A stretch of DNA of 64,000 bases from Spirosoma rigui (GCF_002067135.1 NZ_CP020105.1:1302001-1366000), one strand, 5' to 3'; shown: positions 27,270-36,631, counted from the first letter of the stretch. The notes: generated by a model from the sequence alone, not told the origin. A program made the numbers and translations.

Positions 27270-28535
27270 ATGTCGAACAAGTTCAACGCCAACGCTCTTA
27301 CCGAATACAGCAAGTCGTATGCCCGTCGTATTGCCGCTGATGTATACCAGCAGCGGTCTACCCTTTCGGGTCAGCAAATACTGACGCTAACGCCGATTAG
27401 CCAGATTAATCTCTTAGTAATAAATGCGTTGTCGGACAAATGGCGGGCCGATGCCGAAAAGTTTCGGAGCCCTTATTTTGACTTTACGAATCCTGAAGTT
27501 CAGGAGGGGTTGCAGAACTTCATGAACGTAGTGTCGCAGCATATTTCGGTTCGGCGCGAGCACCTGGAACCGTTGCTGGCCGATGCCACCCGCCGGGCTA
27601 TCGTACTGGTTTTCGACCCCCGGTCTTACTTCGATGATATCCTGCGCGACCAGCCCGAATTTACGCTGACGGCCGATGTGCTGAAACAGGTGACGCGATT
27701 CACCAAAATCAATCAGTTTATTCCGGTACACATTGCCCAGCGCATGAGCGGTAAACCGTTCATCTACGTAAACCAGGCCATCAACTACCTCGACGAAGCG
27801 TTAACGCAGCGTAGCCACGAGCTGGAACACTACGACGATTTTGTGGCTAAACTGTCGGAAAAAGTGCCGATGGACGTGGCGGCTCTGCTGCGCAGTCACG
27901 TACCCGATGTCATTCCCAATCCCCCCGGACGGTCATTTTTCGATGCTGCTACTGAGTCAACGACGCCCCCTGCGCCCATGGTACCGTCCGAGGCTGTACC
28001 CCAGGACGTAGCGCCGGCTATTGCACCCCAGCCTGACCCAACACCCGCTCCCGCAGCCGATTCAGGTACGGGCGGGGCTATGTTTCTGGGTAGTAGCAAC
28101 GACGGCGGACCAACGCCCGTAGCACCCATCAGTCAGCCTTCGCAACTGCAAACGGGTGCGATTTCGCAGCCATCGACGTTCACGACCACCGCGGATTCGC
28201 CGTCCGGCGAGCCGGCCCAGACGCCCACACTGAACGATACATTGCGCGGAGCGGCTACGTCGGAGCCCGCTACGGTTGCCGAAACGTTTACCCGAACGCC
28301 CATTGAAAGTGTTGGCCGCAGCATTTCGCTGAATCAGAAATTCAGGTTCATCAACCAGCTTTTCAACGGGAACTCCAGCGCCTATAACCAGGCCATCGAA
28401 GAAATTGATACGCTGGACAACTACGGTCAGGCCCTGGATTTGATCTCCTATCGCTATGCCTCCCAGTATTTATGGGATATGAGCAGCGATGAAGTGAGCG
28501 AACTGGTTGAGATTTTAAAGCGCCGATTCGTATAA
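27270..28535 (+). CDS. Conserved-looking protein of unknown function with Pro/Ala/Thr linker
   Basis: A 421-residue soluble protein in three parts. Residues 1-210 are mostly helical with mixed charge and look like a folded domain; 211-350 are a disordered Pro/Ala/Thr/Ser linker; 351-421 form a charged helical end (FRFINQLFNGNSSAYNQAI and VSELVEILKRRFV-like). I recognise no catalytic motif and no signal peptide. The layout of two folded ends joined by a flexible linker suggests an adaptor. Start ATG 27270 is preferred to an earlier in-frame start at 27228. It is a single-gene unit ended by a very strong terminator. Confidence 0.7.
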   Translation: MSNKFNANALTEYSKSYARRIAADVYQQRSTLSGQQILTLTPISQINLLVINALSDKWRADAEKFRSPYFDFTNPEVQEGLQNFMNVVSQHISVRREHLEPLLADATRRAIVLVFDPRSYFDDILRDQPEFTLTADVLKQVTRFTKINQFIPVHIAQRMSGKPFIYVNQAINYLDEALTQRSHELEHYDDFVAKLSEKVPMDVAALLRSHVPDVIPNPPGRSFFDAATESTTPPAPMVPSEAVPQDVAPAIAPQPDPTPAPAADSGTGGAMFLGSSNDGGPTPVAPISQPSQLQTGAISQPSTFTTTADSPSGEPAQTPTLNDTLRGAATSEPATVAETFTRTPIESVGRSISLNQKFRFINQLFNGNSSAYNQAIEEIDTLDNYGQALDLISYRYASQYLWDMSSDEVSELVEILKRRFV

Positions 28536-28573
28536 GGCAATAACTTCATTCTGTGACATATACAGGGTCACTC

Positions 28574-28627
28574 CGTCAAGAGCCTATTCCGAAAGTACCG
28601 TTCGGAATAGGCTCTTGACGTTTTTTT
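28574..28627 (+). terminator. Very strong rho-independent terminator
   Basis: Perfect 20-base arms at 28574-28593 and 28601-28620 with a seven-base loop, followed by seven T. It begins 38 bases after the stop of the unknown gene. Confidence 0.95.
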
Positions 28628-28697
28628 GAAGTATTCTTTTCGGCCGAAAGCGCTGCCCCGGTCTGTAGGTGGTAGGTATATACGTTGATCGAAGAGG

Positions 28698-30794
28698 ATG
28701 CACCGCTTCCTTTGTGTGCTGGCCCTGGTAGGCTGGCTGGCTACTTTGCCGACTGTTGCGCAGAATAAACCCGGTAGTCCGCCCCGCGCCGATGCTATCA
28801 GTCAGTCAATTCAGGAGCTGTTTCCTGTACAAACCGTTGGTGTCGATTATGAAGCCATCTTTGACGGACTTACCCAACTCCACGCCAATCCGCTTGATCT
28901 GAACGTAGCCACCCGCGACGAACTGGCGGCTACGTATTTGCTGACCGAGCGTCAGCTGACCAGCCTGTCAACCTACCGGGCTGAGTTTGGCGATCTACTG
29001 TCCCTGTATGAGCTTCAGGCAGTCCCTGATTTTGACGAACCCTCCATCCGACGATTGTTGCCGTTCGTGACGGTTTCGGGTAATCCGGGCCTGTTCGCTG
29101 CCTTGCCAACACCCACCGACCATTATCTGATAGCCCGGTACGAACAAACGACCGAACCGCAGAAGGGGTTTTCCAGCGCTACAGTCGACCAGAAGGGGAA
29201 TCTGCCTGCGCGCTACGTGGGAACACTCGGTCAACTGTACCTGCGGTACCGGTATAGCCGCTCCCGCGCTTTTAGTGTGGGTCTGACGATGGAAAAAGAT
29301 CCCGGCGAGGTCATGGTCTGGCAACCGGAAAAGCGCCAGTACGGCGCTGACTACGTATCGTTTCACGCGCAGGTGCAAAACCGGGGCCGGTGGAAGAACC
29401 TGCTGCTGGGCGATTATCAGCTGCAGATTGGGCAGGGGCTGGTGCTGTCGGCGGGGTTTGTGCTGGGAAAAAGCGCCGAGACCATACAGGCTATTCGCCG
29501 ACCAACACTGGGAGCGAGGCCCTATACCTCGCTAATGGAGTATGGTTACTTCCGGGGGGCGACGGTAACGTACGCGCTGACTTCACAACTGGACATCACA
29601 ATACTGGCGTCGCGGCTCCGGCGGGATGCCAACACTGAAAGTGACAGCACCGTGGGCGGGCGGGTGGCTACGTCGCTGCAAACCTCGGGTCTCCATCGCA
29701 CGCCGTCTGAACGTGCTGACCAGGCTAGTCTATTGGAAACCAATCTGGGCGTGCATCTTCTGTATCATACCCCTGGGCAGTTGCAGTTTGGCCTGACGGT
29801 GCTGCAGACAACCTTCGATAGCTACTACCGAAAGCGCGAGCTGCCCTACAACCGCTACGAGTTTACGGGTAAACAGAACCTGGTTGTGGGCATGCACGGC
29901 GGCTACGTCTGGCGAAACTGGAATCTGTTCGGTGAAGCCGCTCGTAGTACGGGGTCGCGAACAAACGCAGGTGGCATTGGTGCTGTCGTGGGGGCGTTGG
30001 GGAGCTTGACCCGGCGTGTTGACATGGCGCTGGTGCTCCGGCATTATGACCGTAATTTTCACAGTTTTTACGCCAATGCCTTTAGTGAGGGCGGCCGGAA
30101 CAGCAATGAAACCGGCGCCTATCTGGGACTGCGCTACAGTGTCTACCGTAAAATTACCCTGGGTGGCTTCCTCGACGTGTACCAGTTTCCGTGGTTGAAG
30201 TATCTGATCGATGCGCCCTCGACGGGGTTCGACTACCTCCTTCAGGCCCGTTATACGCCCAACCGACAAACGGTTTTCTACGCCGTTTACCACGAAGAGC
30301 ACAAGCAGAAAAACCAGCCGGGTGCGGAGGGACCGGTCAATGTGGTTCGGGGGACGATACATCGTACCCTGGCCCTTACCGCCGACTATCAACCCGTTCG
30401 GCAATTACGCCTACGTTCCCGCGCGCAGTGGGGCAGTTACGCCTACGCGGCCCGATCAGCTTCGCAGGGCTTCGCGCTGGTGCAGGATGTTACGCTCGAT
30501 GTCAAGCGGCTAAGTGTAAGCGGGCGGGTGGCGCTGTTCGGAACAGATGATTACGACAGCCGGCAGTATGTGTACGAGCGGGATGTACTCTACGCGTTTT
30601 CGTTTCCGGCTTATTTCAACCGGGGCGTTCGCCATTACCTGCTGGCGCAGTACAACCTGAACCGCCATCTCGACCTATGGATACGCTGGGCACGTACCAA
30701 CTACACCAATGTTGAAACGGTGGGGTCAGGCCTGGATCAGATCAGTGTTCCGCACAAGTCAGAGGTGAAAGTACAGGTGCGGTGGCGTTTCTAG
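28698..30794 (+). CDS. Helix-hairpin-helix domain protein with outer-membrane barrel
   Basis: A 698-residue exported protein: signal peptide (1-21), ComEA-like helix-hairpin-helix region (about 55-125, with NPLDLNVATRDELAAT and YRAEFGDLLSLYEL), then about 560 residues of alternating strands with aromatic ends, ending in Phe like outer-membrane barrels. This layout is common in Bacteroidota genomes but not experimentally understood. DNA uptake is tempting because of ComEA, yet the HhH here may simply be a periplasmic plug or scaffold. It is monocistronic with its own terminator. Confidence 0.8.
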   Translation: MHRFLCVLALVGWLATLPTVAQNKPGSPPRADAISQSIQELFPVQTVGVDYEAIFDGLTQLHANPLDLNVATRDELAATYLLTERQLTSLSTYRAEFGDLLSLYELQAVPDFDEPSIRRLLPFVTVSGNPGLFAALPTPTDHYLIARYEQTTEPQKGFSSATVDQKGNLPARYVGTLGQLYLRYRYSRSRAFSVGLTMEKDPGEVMVWQPEKRQYGADYVSFHAQVQNRGRWKNLLLGDYQLQIGQGLVLSAGFVLGKSAETIQAIRRPTLGARPYTSLMEYGYFRGATVTYALTSQLDITILASRLRRDANTESDSTVGGRVATSLQTSGLHRTPSERADQASLLETNLGVHLLYHTPGQLQFGLTVLQTTFDSYYRKRELPYNRYEFTGKQNLVVGMHGGYVWRNWNLFGEAARSTGSRTNAGGIGAVVGALGSLTRRVDMALVLRHYDRNFHSFYANAFSEGGRNSNETGAYLGLRYSVYRKITLGGFLDVYQFPWLKYLIDAPSTGFDYLLQARYTPNRQTVFYAVYHEEHKQKNQPGAEGPVNVVRGTIHRTLALTADYQPVRQLRLRSRAQWGSYAYAARSASQGFALVQDVTLDVKRLSVSGRVALFGTDDYDSRQYVYERDVLYAFSFPAYFNRGVRHYLLAQYNLNRHLDLWIRWARTNYTNVETVGSGLDQISVPHKSEVKVQVRWRF

Positions 30795-30921
30795 CCGACC
30801 CCGTTTAGCGATGGTCAATATCTGTCCAGCCTTGCCAAAAGGCCCAGACGTAGCGCTCCCGATGAATGAACAACCTTTCTGAGGCAGTCGCTCCTGAAAA
30901 CAGCTCTTGTGTTGATATAAA

Positions 30922-30955
30922 AAACGCCCGTTTCTGCAAACGGGCGTTTCAAAAA
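30922..30955 (+). terminator. Terminator between convergent genes
   Basis: Perfect 12-base arms AAACGCCCGTTT and AAACGGGCGTTT (30922-30933, 30938-30949) with a four-base loop. It can serve both the HhH barrel gene and the convergent gene at 30989-31555. The rest of 30795-30988 holds no gene. Confidence 0.75.
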
Positions 30956-30988
30956 ACAACTACGCAGTTTATGCCCAATTCTCTCAAC

Positions 30989-31555
30989 TTAGCAGCCGCC
31001 CTGACGAGGGGCACGCTTATAAATTATTTTACTGTCTCGTTCTATATAATCTCCCGATAGTATTGGGAATGGATACTTGGGCGCGTGCGATACACTATGA
31101 CTTCTGATGCGTATTTTGTCGTTAACGTTCAGTTTATGCAATTGCTGAAATTCATTGTTAACTGTCAAAAAACTCCTGTCAGCCTTTGCAGTCCCAAAAC
31201 TAAGGATATAATCCTCCCCCTCAATCCTGACCATCAATCCGAAACCTAATCGTGAGCCTGCGGGGAGAGAAAGTGAGGTTACAACAGCGTCCATACTGGT
31301 GAAAGTATTTATATGCTTTCTTAGTTTGGCTTCACCGGCGTACACTTTTTTTCCGTCAGGAGACACTTCCCATTTTTTGTACTTCATACCATCAGGGGTA
31401 GCCTCCCATTTTTTTAGTGCACCTTTCCTTTCGGTAGCAGAAGGTGGCTTTAAGGTTGCCGCTTCAGACGCTTTGTGTTTAATTTCACGACTGACAAATG
31501 CTCGTCCGCTTACCACAACCAGCGGTAAGATCAGCGCATAAATGAATATTTTCAT
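30989..31555 (-). CDS. Exported protein of unknown function with internal WE-PDG repeat
   Basis: A 188-residue protein with a short signal peptide or anchor (about 1-18). Residues 48-75 contain a tandem repeat of the pattern KKWE-x-PDG-x-K-Y (KKWEATPDGMKY, then KKWEVSPDGKKV). The C-terminal half is beta-rich and ends in Cys. I recognise no family. The local DNA is visibly richer in A+T than the surrounding genome and the codon choice is less biased, which may point to recent acquisition. Confidence 0.6.
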   Translation of the reverse strand: MKIFIYALILPLVVVSGRAFVSREIKHKASEAATLKPPSATERKGALKKWEATPDGMKYKKWEVSPDGKKVYAGEAKLRKHINTFTSMDAVVTSLSLPAGSRLGFGLMVRIEGEDYILSFGTAKADRSFLTVNNEFQQLHKLNVNDKIRIRSHSVSHAPKYPFPILSGDYIERDSKIIYKRAPRQGGC

Positions 31556-31868
31556 GTTTTTTTAACGGTTTAAATAACATAGATCTGTACCCTGATAAAT
31601 CAGATCCGTTTACGGCATTGTGCTTATTTTCAAGGATATCAACAAAGCTAATGGGCTTTATCCTGCCGTCTGTTAATAGCCTGTAAAAGAAGGTCAACGA
31701 AATGTAAAACCTGCTTTACGGACTGCCTGGATTTTGGTCTCCCAGTAGTTACTATGCTGTGTAAGGCTGTCGTCTAAGCAACCCGCTCTTGAAAAGCCCC
31801 TGAAAATGAACGCGCATCGGCGTCTTACTATTGGTTGGGCCGTACTTTTCTGCAGTCGGTCGTGAGCA
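31556..31868. other. AT-richer intergenic stretch
   Basis: 313 bases between two unknown exported genes on the minus strand. Two short overlapping minus-strand frames (31485-31697 and 31694-31876) run through it, but neither has a recognisable domain or a good start. GATCTG/CAGATC half-palindromes occur near 31587-31611. I see no gene here; a decayed one is possible. Confidence 0.4.
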
Positions 31869-32861
31869 TCAGTCAACGATAGCTATCTTCTTGCCTAAAT
31901 CCGAAGGGAAATAAAAATTCATGCCTGTTTGAGTCTGTAAATCAATCAGACGATTGGCTGTTTCAACGCTGATTATTCCAATTTCTTCCCGCAGCCGATT
32001 TACTTTTTCCAACTCTATGCGGGTTAAAGAGCTGATCAAATGGCCATAATGCTTGTCTTCACCACCACTTGTGGAAGCGATATACCAGTCATCGATACGC
32101 ACAAATTCCTCGGGGGTCATTTCACCTGACTCGATTGCCTGCAACAGCCTGGGTCTGATCGCTGGATATAAGCTGTCCTTCAGGTTGTAAGCCCTGCTAA
32201 TTGAGTTATGGTGACTCAGGATAACGGATGTCCAGTACCTGTTATGAATTAGCTTTTCCCCAGGATAACCGTAGGTGTCCATAATCCGGTTAAGTTCGGC
32301 GAGTTGCTGTTCGCTATGCGGAGCAAACTTTTTTTCGGCGTACCGGTCCTGCCGTTCAGCACTGAACGTAAACAGCGCCAGGAGCGCTTTTCGCTGGTCT
32401 CTGCTGAACATTCGTTTGACCGTACTCCGCAGTTCGCTGTTGCCGCTCTTTCGATAAACAGATCGGAGTGAATCACGTTGTTGCTCGATTATTTTCCAGT
32501 CAGAATTGCGTTGCAGCTTCTTAAGAAATGCAGCTTTTTTAATCTCTTTCAGCGTCCATCCGGCAGCCATTGCCTTTCTGAGGTAGATGAACGCGTCTTC
32601 TTGTCGTCCAAGCTGCAGTGCCAACTGAGTGGCTACCTTATAGTCTTTCAGGAATACAAAGCGATACGAATTGAATACCTGTTGGTACAGGTCAAGTGCT
32701 TCCTGGTAGTCCTGATGAGCAATTCGCTTATGGGCCTGAGCGACAGTCCGGTGGTAAGCACCATAATTTTCTTCACTCGATACTGGCAGTCTTGTAGGGG
32801 AGAGCGTCTGGGAAAAGCCAGTTGAACTGAATGCTAAACAAAATACGAAGAGGTAATTCAT
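31869..32861 (-). CDS. Exported TPR-like protein of unknown function (DUF6624-like C-terminus)
   Basis: A 330-residue protein with a signal peptide (1-17). Residues about 40-115 form two or three TPR-like helical pairs (YQEALDLYQQVFNSYRF, QEDAFIYLRKAMAAGW). The C-terminal half has the pattern LAELNRIMDTYGYPG followed by a His-rich HHNS segment, similar from memory to DUF6624 proteins found in Bacteroidota. No function is known. It stands alone in the AT-richer stretch and may form a transferred pair with the preceding gene. Confidence 0.65.
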   Translation of the reverse strand: MNYLFVFCLAFSSTGFSQTLSPTRLPVSSEENYGAYHRTVAQAHKRIAHQDYQEALDLYQQVFNSYRFVFLKDYKVATQLALQLGRQEDAFIYLRKAMAAGWTLKEIKKAAFLKKLQRNSDWKIIEQQRDSLRSVYRKSGNSELRSTVKRMFSRDQRKALLALFTFSAERQDRYAEKKFAPHSEQQLAELNRIMDTYGYPGEKLIHNRYWTSVILSHHNSISRAYNLKDSLYPAIRPRLLQAIESGEMTPEEFVRIDDWYIASTSGGEDKHYGHLISSLTRIELEKVNRLREEIGIISVETANRLIDLQTQTGMNFYFPSDLGKKIAIVD

Positions 32862-33372
32862 GGTGTGCCTGTTTACCTCAAAGACATCATCATGAATGAA
32901 TCAGTTGGAACCTGTTAAGTTTCTTTAACAATTGATTTCCAGCCCCGAACAGGACTTTATGGGAGATTCCATCATGTAGGAGCCGGCTCGTAGCAACGGA
33001 CTTCATGCGCACAAGCTGCTTCTTTTTGAGACGAAGATTCACTACAAGCGTGAAGCAATTACAAGAGGCTTCAATTAACGGTATGTAGCCATAGCTACCA
33101 TGAACCGAATGCATTAAGTAGTAGATACCTGATGGCATTATAAAAGAGAGTACACCCAGGGCTAGTATATCCGGTCTGGCTAGCCAATCGACTGCAATAG
33201 GGCGAATATAAATACGTCAACACTGGCCAGACTCTGGTTAGCGAAGATCGCCACGAATCTGGATGTTCGACTTAATGCAACCGGCAACTTGCTTATTTTT
33301 GACTCAGCTATTCTTCTGGCATCACCGTGGTGTTGGACAGGCAATTTCATCCGTGATATAAACTCGAACCGT
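32862..33372. other. Intergenic region, no convincing gene
   Basis: 511 bases. A minus-strand frame at 32890-33138 (82 codons) has no recognisable feature. The right half (33180-33300) becomes more GC-rich and includes short repeats of CTGGCCAG/CTGGCTAG type. I see no RNA gene or strong promoter apart from AT-rich patches. Confidence 0.4.
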
Positions 33373-33918
33373 ATGGGCCTTATTCAGCCAATTGGCACCC
33401 TCGACCGGACTATTTCCAAAACTGCCATTGTCAAACTGGCTAATGAACATGCCGACCAGATCGTTGACGGCGGCAAGTATGACCTGCTCAAGACCTACGT
33501 TGAGATGAAGCGGTATGAGTTATACATCAAAACGATCATTAACCGGCTCAAAACCATCTCGACCTATCAGGCTCGGGTGATGCGTGAGGAAGACCAGCGT
33601 CCGGCACCGCTGCCCGGCCAGGAAATCCCGGCCGATAGTGAGTCGATGGCGAACCTGCCCGCACTGACACCCCTGGATGGCGACGGCGATTTTGCCGATC
33701 AGCAGGCTGTGGTGCGTCAGAACACCATTCAGTATGCCAGCGCCAGCGTTCAGATTACCAAGCGAATTACGTATGATTTCACGCAGGATGCTGAATGGAA
33801 CCGGATCACCGACGAGATTGCTGCGCTTAAAGTTGCGTTGAAAAAGCGCGAGGAGTTTTTGAAAAAACAGGCCGATACGCCCGCCGTTACGAACGAAACG
33901 ATTGCAGTTCGGTTGTGA
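33373..33918 (+). CDS. Orphan helical protein, possibly phage-derived
   Basis: A 181-residue soluble protein. The N-terminal half is helical (IVKLANEHADQIVDGGKYDLL); the middle is Pro/Ala/Glu-rich; the C-terminus ends in a strong coiled-coil segment (EIAALKVALKKREEFLKKQ). The last part, a Trp-containing turn followed by a charged Lys/Glu helix, reminds me of small helper proteins in Bacteroidota phage genomes, but I cannot name a family. No other phage gene is nearby. ATG 33373 is preferred over an in-frame start at 33289 that adds a hydrophobic, atypical leader. Confidence 0.6.
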   Translation: MGLIQPIGTLDRTISKTAIVKLANEHADQIVDGGKYDLLKTYVEMKRYELYIKTIINRLKTISTYQARVMREEDQRPAPLPGQEIPADSESMANLPALTPLDGDGDFADQQAVVRQNTIQYASASVQITKRITYDFTQDAEWNRITDEIAALKVALKKREEFLKKQADTPAVTNETIAVRL

Positions 33919-33926
33919 GCAGGCCC

Positions 33927-33934
33927 TATCTTTG
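33927..33934 (+). promoter_or_regulatory. Consensus -7 element TATCTTTG
   Basis: Exact TANNTTTG match with a TTG 22 bases upstream (33902-33904). The predicted start near 33941 leaves a leader of about 23 bases before the class IV aminotransferase gene. Confidence 0.65.
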
Positions 33935-33963
33935 TCGTTGATTTCACCCTTCCCGCAATACCT

Positions 33964-34788
33964 ATGGCTCATTACGGTTATTTTAACGGTACAATCGCTC
34001 CTGTCGATCAACTGGCTGTCGGCATATCGGACCTTGGCCTGCTACGGGGCTATGGTCTGTTCGATTACTTCCTGACCTACAATGGGCGGCCGTTCCAGTG
34101 GGACTGGTACTGGGAGCGGTTTCAGAATTCAGCTTCGCGCATGCACCTGCCGCTGCCCCTCGGTAAAGAAGAAGCTTACGGTATCCTGATGAAACTGCTG
34201 GAACGCAGCGACCTGACCGATACGGCCTTTCGGTTCGTGATGACAGGCGGCTACTCGGCCGACAGCATCAGCGTGGAACGCCCTAACCTGCTTATCCTCA
34301 CCGAAGCGATTCATCCCGTGCCCCCAATCCAGTACGAAAAGGGTATCAAAGTGATTCTGGATGAGTACGTGCGGGAGATGGCTGAAGTAAAAAGTACCGA
34401 TTACAAACGCGTCATCCTCATGGCCGAAGCCATTCGGGCGGCTGGTGCGTCGGATCTCTTATACCAGAAAGGGGGCGAAATCAGTGAGCTGAGCCGCAGT
34501 AATTTCTTTCTGGTGAAGAGTAGCCGAATTGTTACTCCCGACCGGCATATTCTGCACGGTATTACCCGCCGAACGATCTTGAAACTGGCGCAGCGCGATT
34601 TTCAGGTCGAAGAGCGGCCAGTTTTGCTCTCGGAGCTTTACGATGCCGACGAAGCTTTTACCACCAGTTCGACCAAAAAAGTGCTACCCATCACCCAAAT
34701 CGGTGAACTGACCATCGGCGATGGACACGTTGGCCCCATTTCTCGGGCGTTACTGGAGCAGTTCAACGAATTTATTGAAGCCTGGTAA
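33964..34788 (+). CDS. Class IV pyridoxal-phosphate aminotransferase
   Basis: A 274-residue enzyme of the branched-chain aminotransferase/aminodeoxychorismate lyase fold. VKSTDYK contains the PLP Lys (Lys143), ELSRSNFF the conserved Glu, and HGITRRTIL and TSSTKKVLPI the phosphate-binding loops. The length suits both PabC-like lyases and D-amino acid or branched-chain transaminases, and I cannot separate these by eye. It converges on bioD, with which it shares 17 bases of coding sequence. Confidence 0.85.
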   Translation: MAHYGYFNGTIAPVDQLAVGISDLGLLRGYGLFDYFLTYNGRPFQWDWYWERFQNSASRMHLPLPLGKEEAYGILMKLLERSDLTDTAFRFVMTGGYSADSISVERPNLLILTEAIHPVPPIQYEKGIKVILDEYVREMAEVKSTDYKRVILMAEAIRAAGASDLLYQKGGEISELSRSNFFLVKSSRIVTPDRHILHGITRRTILKLAQRDFQVEERPVLLSELYDADEAFTTSSTKKVLPITQIGELTIGDGHVGPISRALLEQFNEFIEAW

Positions 34789-35401
34789 GCAGTGGTTCGG
34801 TCAGTTGACCGGCGTATTTCTTCACGACCTCTTTCGTTATCACGGACTCCTGACCAATCCGGCCAAGGCACGGCAGGCGACTATAATTGAGAATAAATTC
34901 CTCGGTGGCCGGAACGGTGGGTCCGTTAAAGATAATTCCCACCATTGGGATGTTGCGGCTGCGGCAAGCCTCGATCGATAGCAGCGTATGGTTGATACTG
35001 CCCAAATAGTTGCGGGATATGAGCACAATCGGTAAGCCCGACTGGGCGACCCAATCGATGTTCAGGTCGCGGTCGTTAAGCGGTACCATCAGCCCGCCCG
35101 CCAGCTCAACCACCAGATGATTTTGGGTGTCTGGTAGCCGGATGTTCGCCAACTCAATACGAACCCCATCCAGTTCCGCAGCTGCGTGGGGCGACAATGG
35201 CTCGGTCAGGCGGTACGCTTCGGTATGAAAATGCGACGTTGTGTTGCTGATCAGCCCACGAACGGTTTCGGTGTCGGAGTCGTCCAGCGCACCCGACTGG
35301 ATCGGTTTCCAGTAATCGGCTTCGAGTGCTTCGACGAGTACCGCCGATGCCACCGTTTTTCCAATCTCAGTGCCGATACCGGCTACAATAAATCGCGACA
35401 T
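34772..35401 (-). CDS. bioD: Dethiobiotin synthetase
   Basis: A 209-residue ATP-dependent carboxylase that closes the ureido ring in biotin synthesis. The P-loop is GIGTEIGKTVAS (Lys15), the second lysine motif lies in WKPIQSG, and VVELAGGLMVPLND is the Walker B-like segment. Length is normal. It follows bioF by 12 bases, so the two are one operon; bioA and bioB are not in the window. Its last 17 bases overlap the convergent aminotransferase gene. Confidence 0.93.
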   Translation of the reverse strand: MSRFIVAGIGTEIGKTVASAVLVEALEADYWKPIQSGALDDSDTETVRGLISNTTSHFHTEAYRLTEPLSPHAAAELDGVRIELANIRLPDTQNHLVVELAGGLMVPLNDRDLNIDWVAQSGLPIVLISRNYLGSINHTLLSIEACRSRNIPMVGIIFNGPTVPATEEFILNYSRLPCLGRIGQESVITKEVVKKYAGQLTEPLLTRLQ

Positions 35402-35413
35402 TCGTTGTGAAAG

Positions 35414-36568
35414 TTATAAGTGACCGGCCAGGATTTCTACCAATCGGGTAATTTCGGTTTCTGTATTGAAGGCGTGGATACAAATTCGCAGCCGTTCCTG
35501 CCCAACGGGAACGGTAGGGCTAAGGATAGCCCGAACGTCGAATCCTGCCCCCTGAGCCTGCTGGGCCACCCGACGGGCCTGCTCGTTGCCGGGAACGATC
35601 AGACACTGAATGGGAGACAAGCTATCAGTCCAGGTGCTGCCCGGCAACTGATCTGTTACCAATTGCCTGAACAAGCGGAGTCGGTCCTGAAGCTGTTGAC
35701 GGCTGGCCGACTGAATACGCAACTGTTTATGGGCGCAGCGAATGGCTAGAAGGCTGTGGGGCGGCAAGGCCGTCGAATAGATGAACGGCCGCGCGAAATT
35801 AATGAGATAGTCCCGCAACAGGGCTGACCCCACAACGGCCGCGCCGTGAACGCCCAGCGCTTTTCCAAAGGTATGGACCCGGGCAAACACCCGCTCTTGT
35901 AAACCCAAGGCAACAACCAGCCCTTCCCCATTCGGCCCGTAAACGCCAGTGGCGTGGGCTTCGTCCACAAGGAGTACTGCGCCGTACTGCTCGCATAAAT
36001 TGGTCAGTGCGCGGAGAGGGGCCAGGTCGCCATCCATTGAATACAGCGATTCTACGGCCACAAAAACCTGCCCTGCTGATTCAGCCGCCGACCGAAGCAA
36101 CGTTTCCAGATGGGCCAGATCATTATGCCGGAACCGCTGGCGGGTGGCATAACTAAGACGCGCCCCGTCGATCATGCTGGCGTGGATCAGTTCGTCGGTC
36201 AGAAGCGTATCGCCCGCCTGTGGCAGGCACGCCAGCAGACCAATATTAGCGTCGTAGCCGGAATTAAAGATCAGCGCCGTCTCGGTCTTGTATAGTTGCG
36301 CCAGTTCCTGTTCTACCTCATTGGCAAGATCCGTTTGGCCAGCCAGCAAGCGGGAGCCGGTAGCCCCGGTGCGAACGGTAGCCCAGTCTGCGTCGGCCTG
36401 CTGGATAGCCGCCCGAAGTGCCGGCGAACGCGCCAGACCCAAGTAGTCATTCGAACAAAAATCAACGAGGTTATCGGCCGTGCGGAGCTGGCGCAGCAGA
36501 CCGGCTTCCCGACGAAGATCCAGTCGTTGGCTCAGAGCGCTTGATATGGGTTGGGACGGCAAAAGCAT
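35414..36568 (-). CDS. bioF: 8-amino-7-oxononanoate synthase
   Basis: A 384-residue PLP enzyme that joins pimeloyl thioester and alanine in biotin synthesis. Landmarks: DFCSNDYLGLA, TGSRLLAGQT, the cofactor Asp in VDEAHATGVYGPNG and the Schiff-base Lys in HTFGKALGVHGA. These match BioF better than other alpha-oxoamine synthases. It starts the bioF-bioD operon. The -7 element at 36574-36581 places the transcription start at or next to the ATG, so the mRNA may be leaderless. Confidence 0.93.
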   Translation of the reverse strand: MLLPSQPISSALSQRLDLRREAGLLRQLRTADNLVDFCSNDYLGLARSPALRAAIQQADADWATVRTGATGSRLLAGQTDLANEVEQELAQLYKTETALIFNSGYDANIGLLACLPQAGDTLLTDELIHASMIDGARLSYATRQRFRHNDLAHLETLLRSAAESAGQVFVAVESLYSMDGDLAPLRALTNLCEQYGAVLLVDEAHATGVYGPNGEGLVVALGLQERVFARVHTFGKALGVHGAAVVGSALLRDYLINFARPFIYSTALPPHSLLAIRCAHKQLRIQSASRQQLQDRLRLFRQLVTDQLPGSTWTDSLSPIQCLIVPGNEQARRVAQQAQGAGFDVRAILSPTVPVGQERLRICIHAFNTETEITRLVEILAGHL

Positions 36569-36573
36569 AGCCG

Positions 36574-36581
36574 CAAAAGTA
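36574..36581 (-). promoter_or_regulatory. Consensus -7 element TACTTTTG of bioFD
   Basis: Exact TANNTTTG match on the minus strand. It is only six bases from the bioF start codon. No TTTG is found at -33. Confidence 0.55.
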
Positions 36582-36631
36582 AAGCGACTTGATGAGATGA
36601 TTTGTTACTAAAAATGAATTTTAGAACAGGG

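Noticed and set aside
31485-31876. Two short overlapping minus-strand frames between unknown genes
   Set aside because: Neither shows a domain or good start, and they overlap each other and the neighbouring genes.
32890-33138. 82-codon minus-strand frame
   Set aside because: No family, poor composition and no clear promoter or partner gene.
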